Shown piece after piece: positions 50,853 through 60,495 of a stretch of DNA of 64,000 bases. The position numbers and the translations under genes are program-made. The stretch is from Chitinophaga arvensicola (GTDB taxonomy: Bacteria > Bacteroidota > Bacteroidia > Chitinophagales > Chitinophagaceae), in the NCBI RefSeq assembly GCF_900110835.1, contig NZ_FOJG01000001.1:248001-312000 (forward strand), given 5' to 3'. Each line of letters starts with the position of its first letter. The first letter of the stretch is position 1. Below the pieces are notes generated by a model, which did no database searches, was not told the origin of the DNA, and saw only the letters and a list, made by a program, of their open reading frames with translations.

Positions 50853-52073
50853 CTATTCATACCGCAGCGCTTCGATAGGATCGAGCCTGGATGCCGCCTG
50901 CGCGGGATAATACCCGAAGAAAACACCTGTAAAGGCGCATACCACGAAAGAAAGAATAATGGAAGATTCAGATACCAGCGTAGGCCATCCAAGCGTAAGG
51001 GTAATTACCTTCGCAGAAGTGACACCAAGTATTACCCCGATAATCCCACCCGTTACGCTGATAATAATAGCTTCCACAAGAAACTGCAGCAGAATATCAA
51101 TACCGCGCGCACCAATCGACATCCGCAATCCGATTTCCCGGGTACGTTCTGTAACTGATACATACATGATATTCATAATGCCGATACCGCCAATCACCAG
51201 GGAAATACCTGCAATAGCGGTGAGCAGGATAGTAAGCAGACTGGTAGTGGAACTCAACGTTTTGATCAGTTCTTCCATGGTTCTTACCTGGAAATTATTT
51301 TCATCTGCCGGCCTTAACCGGTGAGTGGTTCTCAGGATATCAATAATTTCGTTGGTAGCCTTTTCAGAAGCACCTTCACTAATAGCGGATGCATAAATAC
51401 TCTGAAAATAGATCGTGGCCAGGATGCGCTTCTGCACAGTAGTGTAGGGCGTCAGGATAATATCATCCTGGTCCTGACCGAAGGAGCTTTGCCCCTTTGC
51501 TTCAAGCGTACCTATCACCTGTAAAGGAATAGAGCCGAGGCGGATCACCTTCCCTACCGGGCTTTCGCCGCTGGGAAACAGGTTCTTGATCACTGTCTGC
51601 CCCAGTACACATACTTTAGCCGCAGTGGCCACATCCGCATCGGAGAAGCTAACCCCATCCAGGATAGTGAGCTTACGGATATCGAAATAAGAAGGCGCTA
51701 CGCCCTGGAGCGAAGTAGGCCAGTTCAGCGCACCATAAATAGCCTGTCCTTTAGTAGAGGCCACGGGCGATACAGCGCTTACATACTCCGCGTTCCGCTG
51801 GATAGCCTGTACATCCACTATGGTAAGCGATTGAAAGCTTTCGCCGCCAATCCTTACGCCACCTGCCACGTTACTACTGGGGAGAATGGTAATCATATTG
51901 GACCCCATGCTGCTGAGCTGCGACTGGATACTCTCTTTGGAGCCCTGCCCGATAGCCACCATGGCGATCACGGCAGCCACGCCGATAATAATTCCCAGCA
52001 TGGTCAGGAATGCCCGCAGCTTATTGCGCTGCAGGGCCTTTAACGCTATCATGATGAGATTGATCGCACTCAT
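50853..52073 (-). CDS. MacB-like ABC transporter permease
   Basis: 406 residues. An N-terminal membrane helix (LRAFLTMLGIIIGVAAVIAMVAIG) is followed by a periplasmic MacB core (IQSQLSSMGSNMITILP, VSAVSPVASTKGQAIYGA) and three C-terminal FtsX-type helices (LLTILLTAIAGISLVIGGIGIMNIM onward). The ATPase is encoded separately 13 nt upstream in the unit, unlike the fused MacB of E. coli. With MacA and TolC neighbours it makes a tripartite efflux system for antibiotics, peptides or lipids; the substrate is unknown. It is the last gene of the four-gene unit. Confidence 0.93.
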   Translation of the reverse strand: MSAINLIMIALKALQRNKLRAFLTMLGIIIGVAAVIAMVAIGQGSKESIQSQLSSMGSNMITILPSSNVAGGVRIGGESFQSLTIVDVQAIQRNAEYVSAVSPVASTKGQAIYGALNWPTSLQGVAPSYFDIRKLTILDGVSFSDADVATAAKVCVLGQTVIKNLFPSGESPVGKVIRLGSIPLQVIGTLEAKGQSSFGQDQDDIILTPYTTVQKRILATIYFQSIYASAISEGASEKATNEIIDILRTTHRLRPADENNFQVRTMEELIKTLSSTTSLLTILLTAIAGISLVIGGIGIMNIMYVSVTERTREIGLRMSIGARGIDILLQFLVEAIIISVTGGIIGVILGVTSAKVITLTLGWPTLVSESSIILSFVVCAFTGVFFGYYPAQAASRLDPIEALRYE

Positions 52074-52086
52074 TGTATCGGGTTGA

Positions 52087-52839
52087 TTAATAATCTTCGG
52101 CCGGAGGCAATGCTGCCAGTGCCTCTTTGGCCGAGCGTACGTTTTCGTTTTTACTATCTTTCACTACTTTGCCATCGCGCAGCATCACCGTTCTGCTGCT
52201 GAAAGCCGCGATATCCGGTTCATGCGTTACAAACACAATGGTTTTTCCTTCCTGCTGATTCAGTTCCTGCATAAGCGCCATAATTTCGTAGGAAGTGCGG
52301 GTATCGAGGTTACCGGTGGCTTCGTCTGCCAGGATCATCACGGGCTGGTTCACCAGTGCCCTGGCAATGGCTACGCGTTGTTGCTGTCCGCCGGAAAGCT
52401 GGCTGGGCGTATGATCTTCGCGATCGCCCAGTTTCACCGCCTGCAAAGCCCCTAATGCCCGGTCGCGGCGCTCTTTCACCGTTAGTTCCGGATTGTAAAA
52501 CAGTGGCAATTCCACGTTCTCCAATGCAGAGGTACGCGGTAGCAGGTTATATGCCTGGAATACAAATCCGATTTTGTGATTGCGTAATCTCGCCAGTTCA
52601 TTGCGCGAGAGGTTGCTCACATTCACTCCATCCAGCAGGTAGTTACCGGAGGTCGGTTTATCGAGGCAGCCGAGAATATTCAGCAGCGTGGTTTTGCCGG
52701 AACCGCTGCTGCCCATGATCGTTACAAATTCGCCTGCAAACACATCGAAGGATACGCCTTTCAATGCACGCACTGTTTCGGTGCCCATTACAAACTCACG
52801 CTTGATCTGCTGTAATTCCAATATCTTGTTGCTGCTCAT
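52087..52839 (-). CDS. ABC transporter ATP-binding protein (MacB/LolD type)
   Basis: 250 residues. Walker A is GSSGSGKTT (about 42-50), the signature is [16 protein letters not shown], and Walker B is [11 protein letters not shown], where Ala replaces the usual Pro of DEPTGNLD. The H-loop is [10 protein letters not shown]. This is the typical partner of MacB-like permeases. Its ATG overlaps the end of the MacA gene by four bases, and the permease gene starts 13 nt after it. Confidence 0.94.
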   Translation of the reverse strand: MSSNKILELQQIKREFVMGTETVRALKGVSFDVFAGEFVTIMGSSGSGKTTLLNILGCLDKPTSGNYLLDGVNVSNLSRNELARLRNHKIGFVFQAYNLLPRTSALENVELPLFYNPELTVKERRDRALGALQAVKLGDREDHTPSQLSGGQQQRVAIARALVNQPVMILADEATGNLDTRTSYEIMALMQELNQQEGKTIVFVTHEPDIAAFSSRTVMLRDGKVVKDSKNENVRSAKEALAALPPAEDY

Positions 52840-54071
52840 CGTCTTCGCCCTCCCATTTTTGGTAAAAACGGACTGGAATTTCCACCAGCGGCGGCTACAG
52901 CGCCACCACTGCTGATCCCCAGCACCACCACATCATTTTCGTTTAGTCCTGAGAGTACTTCTATATGCGTATTGTCATTCAGTCCGGTTCTGACATGCTT
53001 CTGCACCAGCGTATCACCACGCAATACCCAAACGTAATTGGAGGAACCAATACGCCTGGTACTCTTGAATTTCCCACCGGTAGTATCTTTTGTCTGTGCA
53101 TTATTATCGTGTGTTCTGCGTACGGCGCTCTCTATCACATAATCTTTCAGCTGCATCGAATCAGGGATAAACTTCAACGCCTTTACCGGTAACAGCAGTG
53201 CGGTATCTTTCTCTGCAGTATAAATGGTCACATTCGCCGTCATACCAGGTTTCAGCTTCTTGTTATCATTGGGTGCATTGATAATGGTATTATAGGTAAC
53301 TACGTTAGAAGAAACAGAGGGTTGCAGCCTGATTTCCTGTACATGGCCACTGAATACATCTTCCAGGTAAGCATCAACGGTAAAGGTTACACGAAGTGAG
53401 TCTTTTACGTTACCAATATCGGCTTCGTCTACGCTGGCCTCTACCTGCATTTTGGTAATATCTTTTGCGATCACAAACAGCGTGGGCGTATTGAAACTGG
53501 CTGCCACCGTTTGTCCAACGCTTACATTCCTGTTGAGCACCACCCCATCTATCGGCGAATGTATTTCTGTAAAAGAGAAATTCTTTAATGCGGATGACAA
53601 CTGAGCATTCACGCTGGCCACGTTGGCTTTTGCCTGACCTATCTGGTTGGCTGCAATATCATAATCCGCTTTGCTGATGGCGCCGGTTTTATAAAGGAGT
53701 TCCTGCCGCTGGAAATTATTTTTCTGGTATTCCAGGTTGGTTTGTGCTACCAGTAAGTTAGCCCGCAGCTGATCTACCTGTGCCTGGAAAAGATCCTTAT
53801 CCAGCTCCGCCAGGAGCTGTCCTTTCTTTACCTGGCTGTTAAAATCCACATAGAGATACTTCAACGTACCGGATACCTGTGTACCTACCGCAACGGTATC
53901 TACAGGTTGTATGGTTCCTGTAGCCGTAACGGTGGTGGCTATATGTCCATATTCCGGTCTTGCGGTTTCAAACCGCACCGGCTCTGCTTTCTTCCTGATA
54001 AAGAAAAACCAGATCGCCACCAGCAGCAGTATAATCACCACCGTTATGATAACACCTTTATACTTCTTCAT
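52836..54071 (-). CDS. MacA-like periplasmic adaptor of a tripartite efflux pump
   Basis: 411 residues. One N-terminal membrane helix (GVIITVVIILLLVAIWFFFI) anchors it in the inner membrane. A lipoyl-like half (TVAVGTQVSGTLKYLYVDF, VKKGQLLAELDKDLF) and an alpha-helical hairpin (QVDQLRANLLVAQTNLEYQ) follow, then the beta-barrel and membrane-proximal domains (VDGVVLNRN variant: SPIDGVVLNRNVSVGQTV). It links the MacB-like transporter to TolC across the periplasm. The gene lies 13 nt after tolC-like and overlaps the ATPase gene by four bases. Confidence 0.93.
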   Translation of the reverse strand: MKKYKGVIITVVIILLLVAIWFFFIRKKAEPVRFETARPEYGHIATTVTATGTIQPVDTVAVGTQVSGTLKYLYVDFNSQVKKGQLLAELDKDLFQAQVDQLRANLLVAQTNLEYQKNNFQRQELLYKTGAISKADYDIAANQIGQAKANVASVNAQLSSALKNFSFTEIHSPIDGVVLNRNVSVGQTVAASFNTPTLFVIAKDITKMQVEASVDEADIGNVKDSLRVTFTVDAYLEDVFSGHVQEIRLQPSVSSNVVTYNTIINAPNDNKKLKPGMTANVTIYTAEKDTALLLPVKALKFIPDSMQLKDYVIESAVRRTHDNNAQTKDTTGGKFKSTRRIGSSNYVWVLRGDTLVQKHVRTGLNDNTHIEVLSGLNENDVVVLGISSGGAVAAAGGNSSPFLPKMGGRRR

Positions 54072-54084
54072 ACCTCAATTGCAT

Positions 54085-55437
54085 TTATAGTTTTACCGGT
54101 ATGCCCCTGTAGAAATCATAGATCCTGATATTCAGAGCAGCATTGTATTTCGCCTGTATATAAGATTGTAACGCCTGTACATATAAATTCTTCTGCTGCA
54201 GGAATACCACAATATTGGCTGCACCCACTTTCAACTGTTCGCTGGCAATCCGGTAGCCTTCCTGTGAATATTTAAGTTGTTCCACCGCCGCATCGTACTG
54301 CGATTGCGCGTTCAGCACATTGATGTAAGACTGTTCAATAGTTTGTGTAAGATTCGTTTTTGTATCCTGTAGCACCAGTTTCGACTGATCCACTTCTATC
54401 TTCGCTTTTTCCACATTTGTTTTCACGACCCGACGGGTGAAAATAGGCACCGACAATGTGAGTCCTATCTGCTGATAAAAACTATTATCCAGTTGCTTGA
54501 AATAAGCCGTATTGGAGTTTCCGCTATTATAAGCAGCCCCCAGTGCGCCGCCGGCGGACAATGTAGGCAGGTAGCCGGTTTTGGCCTTCGCCAGGTCCAG
54601 GTTGGATACCTGGATACCCAGTTCGCTGCTTTTTATTTCCGGTCTGTTAGCCAGTGCAGAATCCTGTACTTCCTGCAATGCATACAAACGGGTATTGGTA
54701 ATAAGTGTATCCGGTTCCAGTATTTCAAAGTCGTAGCTGCTGGGGAGCTGTAACAATTGTTTCAGTACCAGTTTATTCTGCCGGTGCTGATTTTCCGCAG
54801 TAATGAGCTGATACCGGTCGTTCGACAGTTGCGACTGCAGTTGTACCAGGCTAATAAGTGCGATGCTGCCTACATCATATTGTTGCTGTCCTTGTTTTAC
54901 CTGTGCTTCGGAGGTGGCCACCACATCTTTCACATACACAATATTTTCACGGGCCAGCAGGATGTTCAGATAGGCCTGGGTAATCGATACGGTGATATCA
55001 TTCACCTGTTGCGCGATATTGAGGCCAGCCACCTGTGTGAGCAGGTTCTTTTGTTTAATATCGTAGTTGAGATAGCCTCCCTGGAAAAGGGTAACATTGG
55101 AGTTAACGGAGTAGTTACCGTTCGTATTGACATTGTAAGGGTAGTTACCGGCTGCGTTCACTGTTTTACCACCATCCAGGTTCTGGGAAACGGTTCCATT
55201 CAGATTGGGCAGCTTCGCGGCTTTCGACAGCAGCAGGTCTTGCTCTGTGCTCAGGCGGCTCAGGCGCAAGCTGTTTAACTGGATATTATTTTTCAGGGCA
55301 TAATCAAAACATTGCTGCAATGTCCACTGCACCGGTAATGTGGCGGCAATACTATCCTGCGCCCATATATCGGACATCCTTAACAACAACACCATAAAGC
55401 AAAGTAAAAATTTCCCGGGCTGTCTGAAAAACATCAT
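54085..55437 (-). CDS. TolC-family outer membrane efflux protein
   Basis: 450 residues with a signal region (MMFFRQPGKFLLCFMVLLLRMSDIWA). Two outer-membrane efflux repeats are visible: the first from LQQCFDYALKNNIQLNSLRLS and the second from NRPEIKSSELGIQVSNLDLAKAKTGYLPTL. Trimers form the outer-membrane channel and periplasmic tunnel. It is the first gene of the unit TolC, MacA, ATPase, permease. The gene order and 4- to 13-nt spacing support one efflux operon. Confidence 0.93.
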   Translation of the reverse strand: MMFFRQPGKFLLCFMVLLLRMSDIWAQDSIAATLPVQWTLQQCFDYALKNNIQLNSLRLSRLSTEQDLLLSKAAKLPNLNGTVSQNLDGGKTVNAAGNYPYNVNTNGNYSVNSNVTLFQGGYLNYDIKQKNLLTQVAGLNIAQQVNDITVSITQAYLNILLARENIVYVKDVVATSEAQVKQGQQQYDVGSIALISLVQLQSQLSNDRYQLITAENQHRQNKLVLKQLLQLPSSYDFEILEPDTLITNTRLYALQEVQDSALANRPEIKSSELGIQVSNLDLAKAKTGYLPTLSAGGALGAAYNSGNSNTAYFKQLDNSFYQQIGLTLSVPIFTRRVVKTNVEKAKIEVDQSKLVLQDTKTNLTQTIEQSYINVLNAQSQYDAAVEQLKYSQEGYRIASEQLKVGAANIVVFLQQKNLYVQALQSYIQAKYNAALNIRIYDFYRGIPVKL

Positions 55438-55507
55438 CGTATAATCATTGATGTTAGTAAAAGCTACAAACGGAACAAGGGGCTAAATAGTTATACAATA
55501 TAACGAT

Positions 55508-56293
55508 TTATTCATCTTCATACATCAGGGGCACTACCTTATTCCTGTTTTTCGTTCCCCTGTCGAGGTTATAATAGAAAAATAGTCTGATCGTATGGTT
55601 CCGGTCGTACTGGTAACCGGAAGCTTTCTGCTGATAAAGCAGCATATACCCGAAATCGTAAGCAAATCCGCTGCCAATGCTCTGACGGATACCGGCAAAC
55701 AGGCGGATCTGATCGAAGGTATTGTTAACAATTGCTTTGCCAAACTGCACGGCCAGTTCATTGGCGATACTGATCTGGGGTACCCATTTGTTGGAAGACA
55801 CGGGGATACCAAGACTGATCAGGTACCGCAGCCGGTTGCTGAAGGCGTAGTCGCCCGTAGATTTATCGTTCGTAACCACTTCCCGCCACCGGTGTTCATC
55901 GCGGAAACGGTTCAGTATACTCACCTTTCCTATTTTACTGGCGTAGGCAATCTGTTCGTATAACCGGTTTTCATTGGACCAGGTGCTACCACCAGGTGCC
56001 GACGGCGCCAGCCACATATGGCCATAGCCCACAATAAAAGAAAGATTGTCGTTAAGCCAGTAACCACCACCGGCTCTCAGGAAATAGAAGTTAGGATCCG
56101 ATACAAAATTATTCCGCCGGATATGGATATCCGCGATAGCGCCCCAGTGATCACTGAGACGGAAAGTACTGTTCATGGATATCCACGACTGACATTGATC
56201 GTTGATCTCTTTTTTGGGGGCGGTTGTTTGTGCCTGCAAAGAAACAATAGGAAGCGGGCACAATAACCAAAAGACAACCATGCGCTTACTCAT
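55508..56293 (-). CDS. DUF2490 family outer-membrane-like protein
   Basis: 261 residues with a signal peptide (MSKRMVVFWLLCPLPIVSLQA). Alternating beta strands dominate: WISMNSTFRLSDHWGAIADIHIR, LNDNLSFIVGYGHMW, RFRDEHRWREVVT, and a C-terminal IRLFFYYNL. This is the DUF2490 pattern, probably an outer-membrane beta barrel. Function unknown. It lies upstream of the tolC unit on the same strand, with a spacer of 70 nt, so it may or may not belong to that operon. Confidence 0.85.
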   Translation of the reverse strand: MSKRMVVFWLLCPLPIVSLQAQTTAPKKEINDQCQSWISMNSTFRLSDHWGAIADIHIRRNNFVSDPNFYFLRAGGGYWLNDNLSFIVGYGHMWLAPSAPGGSTWSNENRLYEQIAYASKIGKVSILNRFRDEHRWREVVTNDKSTGDYAFSNRLRYLISLGIPVSSNKWVPQISIANELAVQFGKAIVNNTFDQIRLFAGIRQSIGSGFAYDFGYMLLYQQKASGYQYDRNHTIRLFFYYNLDRGTKNRNKVVPLMYEDE

Positions 56294-56303
56294 ACCTTAC
56301 AAA

Positions 56304-56376
56304 TGTTAATGACGGATCTCAGAGATTATAACGGATAACTATTCCGTTTGTTCTCTCTGCTGATCCGTCATTAACA
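56304..56376. promoter_or_regulatory. Compound hairpin between DUF2490 and DUF983 genes
   Basis: Outer arms GTTAATGACGGATC (56305-56318) and GATCCGTCATTAAC (56362-56375) are perfect inverted copies; pairing extends inward with a bulge (TCAGAGA/TCTCTGC), and an inner AACGGA/TCCGTT stem (56330-56335 with 56343-56348) closes the loop. No T-run. It may be a terminator of the DUF983 transcript or a regulatory site before the DUF2490 gene. Confidence 0.6.
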
Positions 56377-56395
56377 CTATTTAACGCGAAACGTC

Positions 56396-56857
56396 CTATA
56401 TGGCATTCTTAAAAGTAGGATTAGACCTTCCGGTGCCTTCCGGAGGACCCTGGTGCCAGTTTTCATCGTAATACACGAAAAAGGCCATCCAGATGGTACG
56501 GGACCAGCGCATCAGCAAGGGTTGCATTATTACCAGCAGCAGCGCATTCACACCCAGCCACCAGAAGATCCGGTTATCGTAGATAGAGAAGCCGATAAAC
56601 AGCCACCAGGCAATCAACGTAGCCACACACACCGCGATAGACAGCGCATAGCTCACATAACCGGTTCCATAGTAAAATCCAACCTCCACTTCCACCTGCT
56701 GACCGCAAACAGGGCACTTTTCGGGCATTTTCAGGCAGTTCTTCAGATCGTAGGGGTTCTTAGTGGTGTAAATAGAACCACGTCTGCAACGGGCGCATTT
56801 GTTTCCCAACAGGCTTTTCAGCAGGCTGGGTTTTACATTACTTTTATCTGCACACAT
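56396..56857 (-). CDS. DUF983 family protein with zinc-ribbon-like cysteines
   Basis: 153 residues. Two CxxC pairs near the N-terminus (CARCRRGSIY and CPVCGQQ) could bind zinc. Two membrane helices follow (about 72-96, SYALSIAVCVATLIAWWLFIGF, and 101-118, WWLGVNALLLVIMQPLLM). The family is widespread in Bacteroidota and proteobacteria; no function is established to my knowledge. The gene starts 14 nt after the AraC D gene, so it may share its transcript. Confidence 0.88.
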   Translation of the reverse strand: MCADKSNVKPSLLKSLLGNKCARCRRGSIYTTKNPYDLKNCLKMPEKCPVCGQQVEVEVGFYYGTGYVSYALSIAVCVATLIAWWLFIGFSIYDNRIFWWLGVNALLLVIMQPLLMRWSRTIWMAFFVYYDENWHQGPPEGTGRSNPTFKNAI

Positions 56858-56871
56858 ATAATGAAGATTTA

Positions 56872-57750
56872 TCAGGATATATTTTTCCGGAATTCTTCCG
56901 GTGTCGTTCCTGCGTATTTTTTAAAAAACTTGGTGAAGTAAGAGTTGTCTGCAAAATTGAGCTGATAGGCAATAGCCGCGATACTCATATCTGCATTGAT
57001 CAATAACCTTTTTGCTTCCAGCAGGATCCGGTCACGGATAATTTCTCCGGCTGATTTTCCCAGCATATGCCGGCAGAATGCGTTGAGGTAATTGGGCGTC
57101 ACGTACAAAAGGGCGGCATATTCCTTTGGTAACCGTAGCTGCATGTAATGCTGTTCTACCAGTTTGCGGAAATTGCGCAGCAATACATAGTTGTGCGGCG
57201 GTTCCTGTTTAGCCGCTTCCTGCCTGCTGGCACGGCTTACCTGGATAAACATCTCCAGCACCTTCAAACGTAACATATCCTGGCTGTATGCTTCTTCCCC
57301 GTTCATTTCCTGGAGCATACCTTCAAACTGTGCGGTAACCACCGGGGTAGCGGCTTTCGGGAGCTGTACCACTCCTTCTGCACTCACTCCGCTGAAAAAA
57401 GGAAATCTTTCCACATAGTCGGCATCCTGGAGGAAGGCATTAAAGAATCCGGCGGATACATTCATCACATAACCTTCTACTTTACCGGTAAAGAACCAGC
57501 TATGTACCTGACCCGGTACCATGAAGTACAACTGGCCTGGTTTTACCGGGAATCTTTCAAAGTCGATCGTATGACTTCCACCGCCGGCAGTAAAAAACGC
57601 CAGATGGTAAAAAGAATGCCGGTGCGGAAAATGAATGTCTTTATGAGCCGCCAGGTATTCAGAAAACCGGGCTACCAGTATATCTTCAGATGCCGGCTTT
57701 CCCATAGCCAGAGAACAGATATCGTATGTTGGAATGAGCGCCTTTGACAT
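56872..57750 (-). CDS. AraC-family transcriptional regulator D
   Basis: 292 residues from ATG 57750 (MSKALIPTYDICSLAMGK). The N-terminal cupin-like sensor (PHRHSFYHLAFFTAGGG, PGQLYFMVPGQVHSW) is followed by the AraC domain (LPKEYAALLYVTPNYLNAFCRHML and IAAIAYQLNFADNSYFTKFFKKYAGTTPEEFRK). An in-frame ATG at 57768 lies inside the -7 region and is not favoured. Upstream of DUF983 on the same strand and downstream of the S9 peptidase gene, which may be a target. Confidence 0.93.
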   Translation of the reverse strand: MSKALIPTYDICSLAMGKPASEDILVARFSEYLAAHKDIHFPHRHSFYHLAFFTAGGGSHTIDFERFPVKPGQLYFMVPGQVHSWFFTGKVEGYVMNVSAGFFNAFLQDADYVERFPFFSGVSAEGVVQLPKAATPVVTAQFEGMLQEMNGEEAYSQDMLRLKVLEMFIQVSRASRQEAAKQEPPHNYVLLRNFRKLVEQHYMQLRLPKEYAALLYVTPNYLNAFCRHMLGKSAGEIIRDRILLEAKRLLINADMSIAAIAYQLNFADNSYFTKFFKKYAGTTPEEFRKNIS

Positions 57751-57757
57751 GATAACA

Positions 57758-57765
57758 CAAAGGTA
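57758..57765 (-). promoter_or_regulatory. -7 box of AraC regulator D
   Basis: On the minus strand TACCTTTG is a full match to TAnnTTTG, 7 nt before the ATG, so the transcript would be near-leaderless. No clear -33 box. The plus-strand sequence GATAACACAAAGGT at 57751-57764 recurs at 41708. Confidence 0.6.
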
Positions 57766-57826
57766 CAAAGGAAGGGCGAAGCGGGGTTGTGGTATTAGGG
57801 GGTTTAATGGTACTTTTTACTTATGA

Positions 57827-57873
57827 TGAAAATTTATGTGATGATCCGGGATAGATCATCACATAAATTTTCA
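57827..57873 (-). terminator. Strong hairpin terminator after the S9 peptidase gene
   Basis: A perfect 20-bp stem (57827-57846 with 57854-57873) with a 7-nt loop lies 9 nt past the peptidase stop codon. On the minus strand it is followed by an A/T-mixed tract rather than a pure T-run. Confidence 0.75.
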
Positions 57874-57881
57874 GAACAATC

Positions 57882-60278
57882 TTATTGTTTTACGTACTTC
57901 ATCAGCCACTCGTCCATTTCCCACAGCATGTGCAGGATACTTTCCTTTGCAGCATAGCCATGGCTTTCCTGTGGCAGGAACACCAGGCGCGCGGTACCGC
58001 CATTGCCTTTAATGGCGTTGTACAGTCTTTCGCTTTGAATGGGAAAAGTACCGGAATTATTATCGGCCTCGCCATGGATCAGGAGAATCGGCGTTTTCAG
58101 CTTATCCGCATAAGAAAACGGTGACATTTTGTAATATACATCCGGTACCTGCCAGTAGGTACGTTGTTCGTTCTGGAAACCAAAAGGTGTTAACGTACGG
58201 TTATAAGCACCACTACGGGAGATACCGGCTTTAAACAGATTCGTATGTGCCAGCAGGTTAGACGTCATAAAAGCGCCATAAGAGTGGCCACCCACTGCAA
58301 TACGGTCTTTATCGCCGATCCCCATGTCGGTGATCTTGCCAACGGCGGCTTCCGCGTTCATCACCAGTTGTTCAATAAAAGTATCATTCGGCTCTTTATC
58401 ACCTTCTCCAACGATAGGCATTTCGGTGGCATCCATCACCGCAAAACCACGGGTGACCCAGAAAATCGGGGAGCCATAGTTTACACGGGTGAATTTATAG
58501 GCGGAACCGCGTACCTGTGCGGCATCGCTGGCAGATTTGTATTCGCGGGGATATGCCCACATCAGTACCGGCAGGCGGCCATCTTTAGCAGGATCGTAAC
58601 CCTCCGGCAGATACAGCATGGCGGTGAGGTCTACCCCATCTTTGCGCTTGTATTTCAGCAGTTGTTTCCGGACACCCTTCAATTGTGGTTGTGGATGCGG
58701 AAACGCCGTGAGTGCCACGGATGTTTTCTTTTTCAGGTCCTGCAGGTAGTAGTTTACGGGAGATGTTACCGATTCACGTGCCACCACCACTACGAGCTTA
58801 GCAGGATCGATTACATCGGCCACCTGCTCATAGAAAGGAGCAGCGGAGCGCCAGAGAATGCGTTGTTTACTGTCTTTTAAACTAAAGGCAGACAGGAAAG
58901 GACGATCGCCTTCCGGAGAAGCACCGGGAGCCGTCATCAGTAATTCCTGCGAGGGCGACACGTATAACACGGAGCGGTTGTACTGGTTTTTCACCATTAC
59001 CGGAGTACCCGGATCATTATAGCGGTCATTTTCAGAGCGGTCTATCAGTGTAATAGGCGCCTGTGCAGGATTTGCAGGATTGATCCGGCTGAGTCTAATT
59101 TTTTGTTGAGAACTGTTCGCGTCTGATACCAGCGCCAGTTGGGCGTTTGCCCAGGTGATATTATCAAAACGGTTCACTGTTTTCACCAATTCCTGCGATG
59201 CTGCAGTGAAAGGTGCGGCGAGGATATTGACCACATCGCGGAAAGGCACGTCTTTCTTAGGATCGCCGCCGTCCAGGGCCTGCACCCACCAGATAGTAGC
59301 TGGTGCGTCGTGGCGCCATGCGAAACGGCGCGGATAATTGCTGGTAGCGTCAAAGCCTTTAGGACGCACTTCATCCAGCGGATTGCTGGCCATTTTCTTC
59401 ACCAGTTCTCCGTTGGTTTTCCATATCTCCACTTCTGTAGGGAAGCGGCCGGCACCTACAAGATAGGAATAAGGCCGGTGAAGACTTTGCACCAGCAGGT
59501 ATTGGTTATCGGGTGACGGAGTGATGTTAACATAGATCGCCGGCTTACCAATGACCTGCTCATCTTTACCAGTGATGATAACAGGTTCTGACTGAAAGTA
59601 GTAATCAAACAGTTTTTCATCGTAAGGATTTTTCAGCATATCCTGGTAAGTAGCAGCTGGTGCTGCTTTTCCGGTTGTCTGCTGTACCGTGGGACCTTCC
59701 GGCGCCAGTGGCTTTTCCGGTGCGCTGCCTATCGCTGCAGGCACTGCCAGCGCGAGGATACGGTTATCATCGATCCAGGTGAACGCGGAATTCGTGATAT
59801 CGTTGAGCCGGCGGGTACTCAGTTGAGTTGCTACACCGCTGGCTACATCTGCTTTCCATAAAGTAATGTGTTCCTTATCAGTGATGGTAAAAGCGATGCT
59901 TTTTTGCGAAGGCGACCAGCTGATATTGCCGATACGTGCGTTGGCAGGGATACCGGTAACCGGGTATTCCTTATTGCCTTTGATGTTTTTAATCCGGATG
60001 GCAGTGACGTAACCCGCGCGGCTTGGGCCGAAGTTGGCCGGATTAATACGGCTGCCTGCGAGGCGGTATTCCGGTTGTGACAATTCCTCAATCGTTGGAT
60101 AACTGGTGCGTTCCATCACAAGCATCACGTCTCCTATACTATTAAAGTCCGTTGATGGTGAAGGCGCGGCCATAGCCAGTTCCAGGATGCTCTTTGGAGG
60201 GGTCTGGTATGGCAATGCGTCCTGGGCCCAGGCGCGGAAAGTAATGAATAAGGATAATGATAAAATCAATTTTCTCAT
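57882..60278 (-). CDS. S9 family (prolyl oligopeptidase-type) exported peptidase
   Basis: 798 residues from ATG 60278 (MRKLILSLSLFITFRAWAQ signal peptide); an in-frame upstream ATG at 60302 would break the signal. The N-terminal two thirds form a beta-propeller-like region (ISWSPSQKSIAFTITD, ITPSPDNQYLLVQSL). The C-terminal catalytic alpha/beta-hydrolase domain has the nucleophile Ser666 in GGHSYGAFM, the Asp region HGEADNNSG and the His in ESHGYAAKE. Family members cleave peptides, often dipeptides or after Pro; specificity is not clear here. Periplasmic. It is the only gene of its unit, with a strong hairpin after it. Confidence 0.92.
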   Translation of the reverse strand: MRKLILSLSLFITFRAWAQDALPYQTPPKSILELAMAAPSPSTDFNSIGDVMLVMERTSYPTIEELSQPEYRLAGSRINPANFGPSRAGYVTAIRIKNIKGNKEYPVTGIPANARIGNISWSPSQKSIAFTITDKEHITLWKADVASGVATQLSTRRLNDITNSAFTWIDDNRILALAVPAAIGSAPEKPLAPEGPTVQQTTGKAAPAATYQDMLKNPYDEKLFDYYFQSEPVIITGKDEQVIGKPAIYVNITPSPDNQYLLVQSLHRPYSYLVGAGRFPTEVEIWKTNGELVKKMASNPLDEVRPKGFDATSNYPRRFAWRHDAPATIWWVQALDGGDPKKDVPFRDVVNILAAPFTAASQELVKTVNRFDNITWANAQLALVSDANSSQQKIRLSRINPANPAQAPITLIDRSENDRYNDPGTPVMVKNQYNRSVLYVSPSQELLMTAPGASPEGDRPFLSAFSLKDSKQRILWRSAAPFYEQVADVIDPAKLVVVVARESVTSPVNYYLQDLKKKTSVALTAFPHPQPQLKGVRKQLLKYKRKDGVDLTAMLYLPEGYDPAKDGRLPVLMWAYPREYKSASDAAQVRGSAYKFTRVNYGSPIFWVTRGFAVMDATEMPIVGEGDKEPNDTFIEQLVMNAEAAVGKITDMGIGDKDRIAVGGHSYGAFMTSNLLAHTNLFKAGISRSGAYNRTLTPFGFQNEQRTYWQVPDVYYKMSPFSYADKLKTPILLIHGEADNNSGTFPIQSERLYNAIKGNGGTARLVFLPQESHGYAAKESILHMLWEMDEWLMKYVKQ

Positions 60279-60467
60279 ATAGCAGTTGATATTAATAAGC
60301 AATCTGGCAAAATAAACTTATTGCCACAGTCGGCAAAGCAGAAAATGATGAGCGTGTTAAAAAAAGTAATCCGCGCATAAATCCGCTACGATGCGCGTTT
60401 ACGATGCGATGAAGTCACCACGCGTGCCACATCCTCCGAAAAAAAATAAAAAAGTGTAAAAATCTAT

Positions 60468-60475
60468 TACCTTTG
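60468..60475 (+). promoter_or_regulatory. -7 box of the FadR-type regulator gene
   Basis: TACCTTTG is a full match to TAnnTTTG; no clear -33 TTTG was found. The expected transcription start (about 60480-60483) is at the left edge of the operator palindrome. Confidence 0.6.
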
Positions 60476-60480
60476 CAAAC

Positions 60481-60495
60481 ATCAGATGATATGAT
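60481..60495 (+). promoter_or_regulatory. Operator 1 for the FadR-type regulator (imperfect palindrome)
   Basis: ATCAGAT-G-ATATGAT matches the perfect palindrome at 61183 in 14 of 15 bases. It covers the start codon (ATG 60491 and 60494) and lies just past the -7 box, a place where binding would block transcription. Autoregulation is inferred. Confidence 0.65.
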
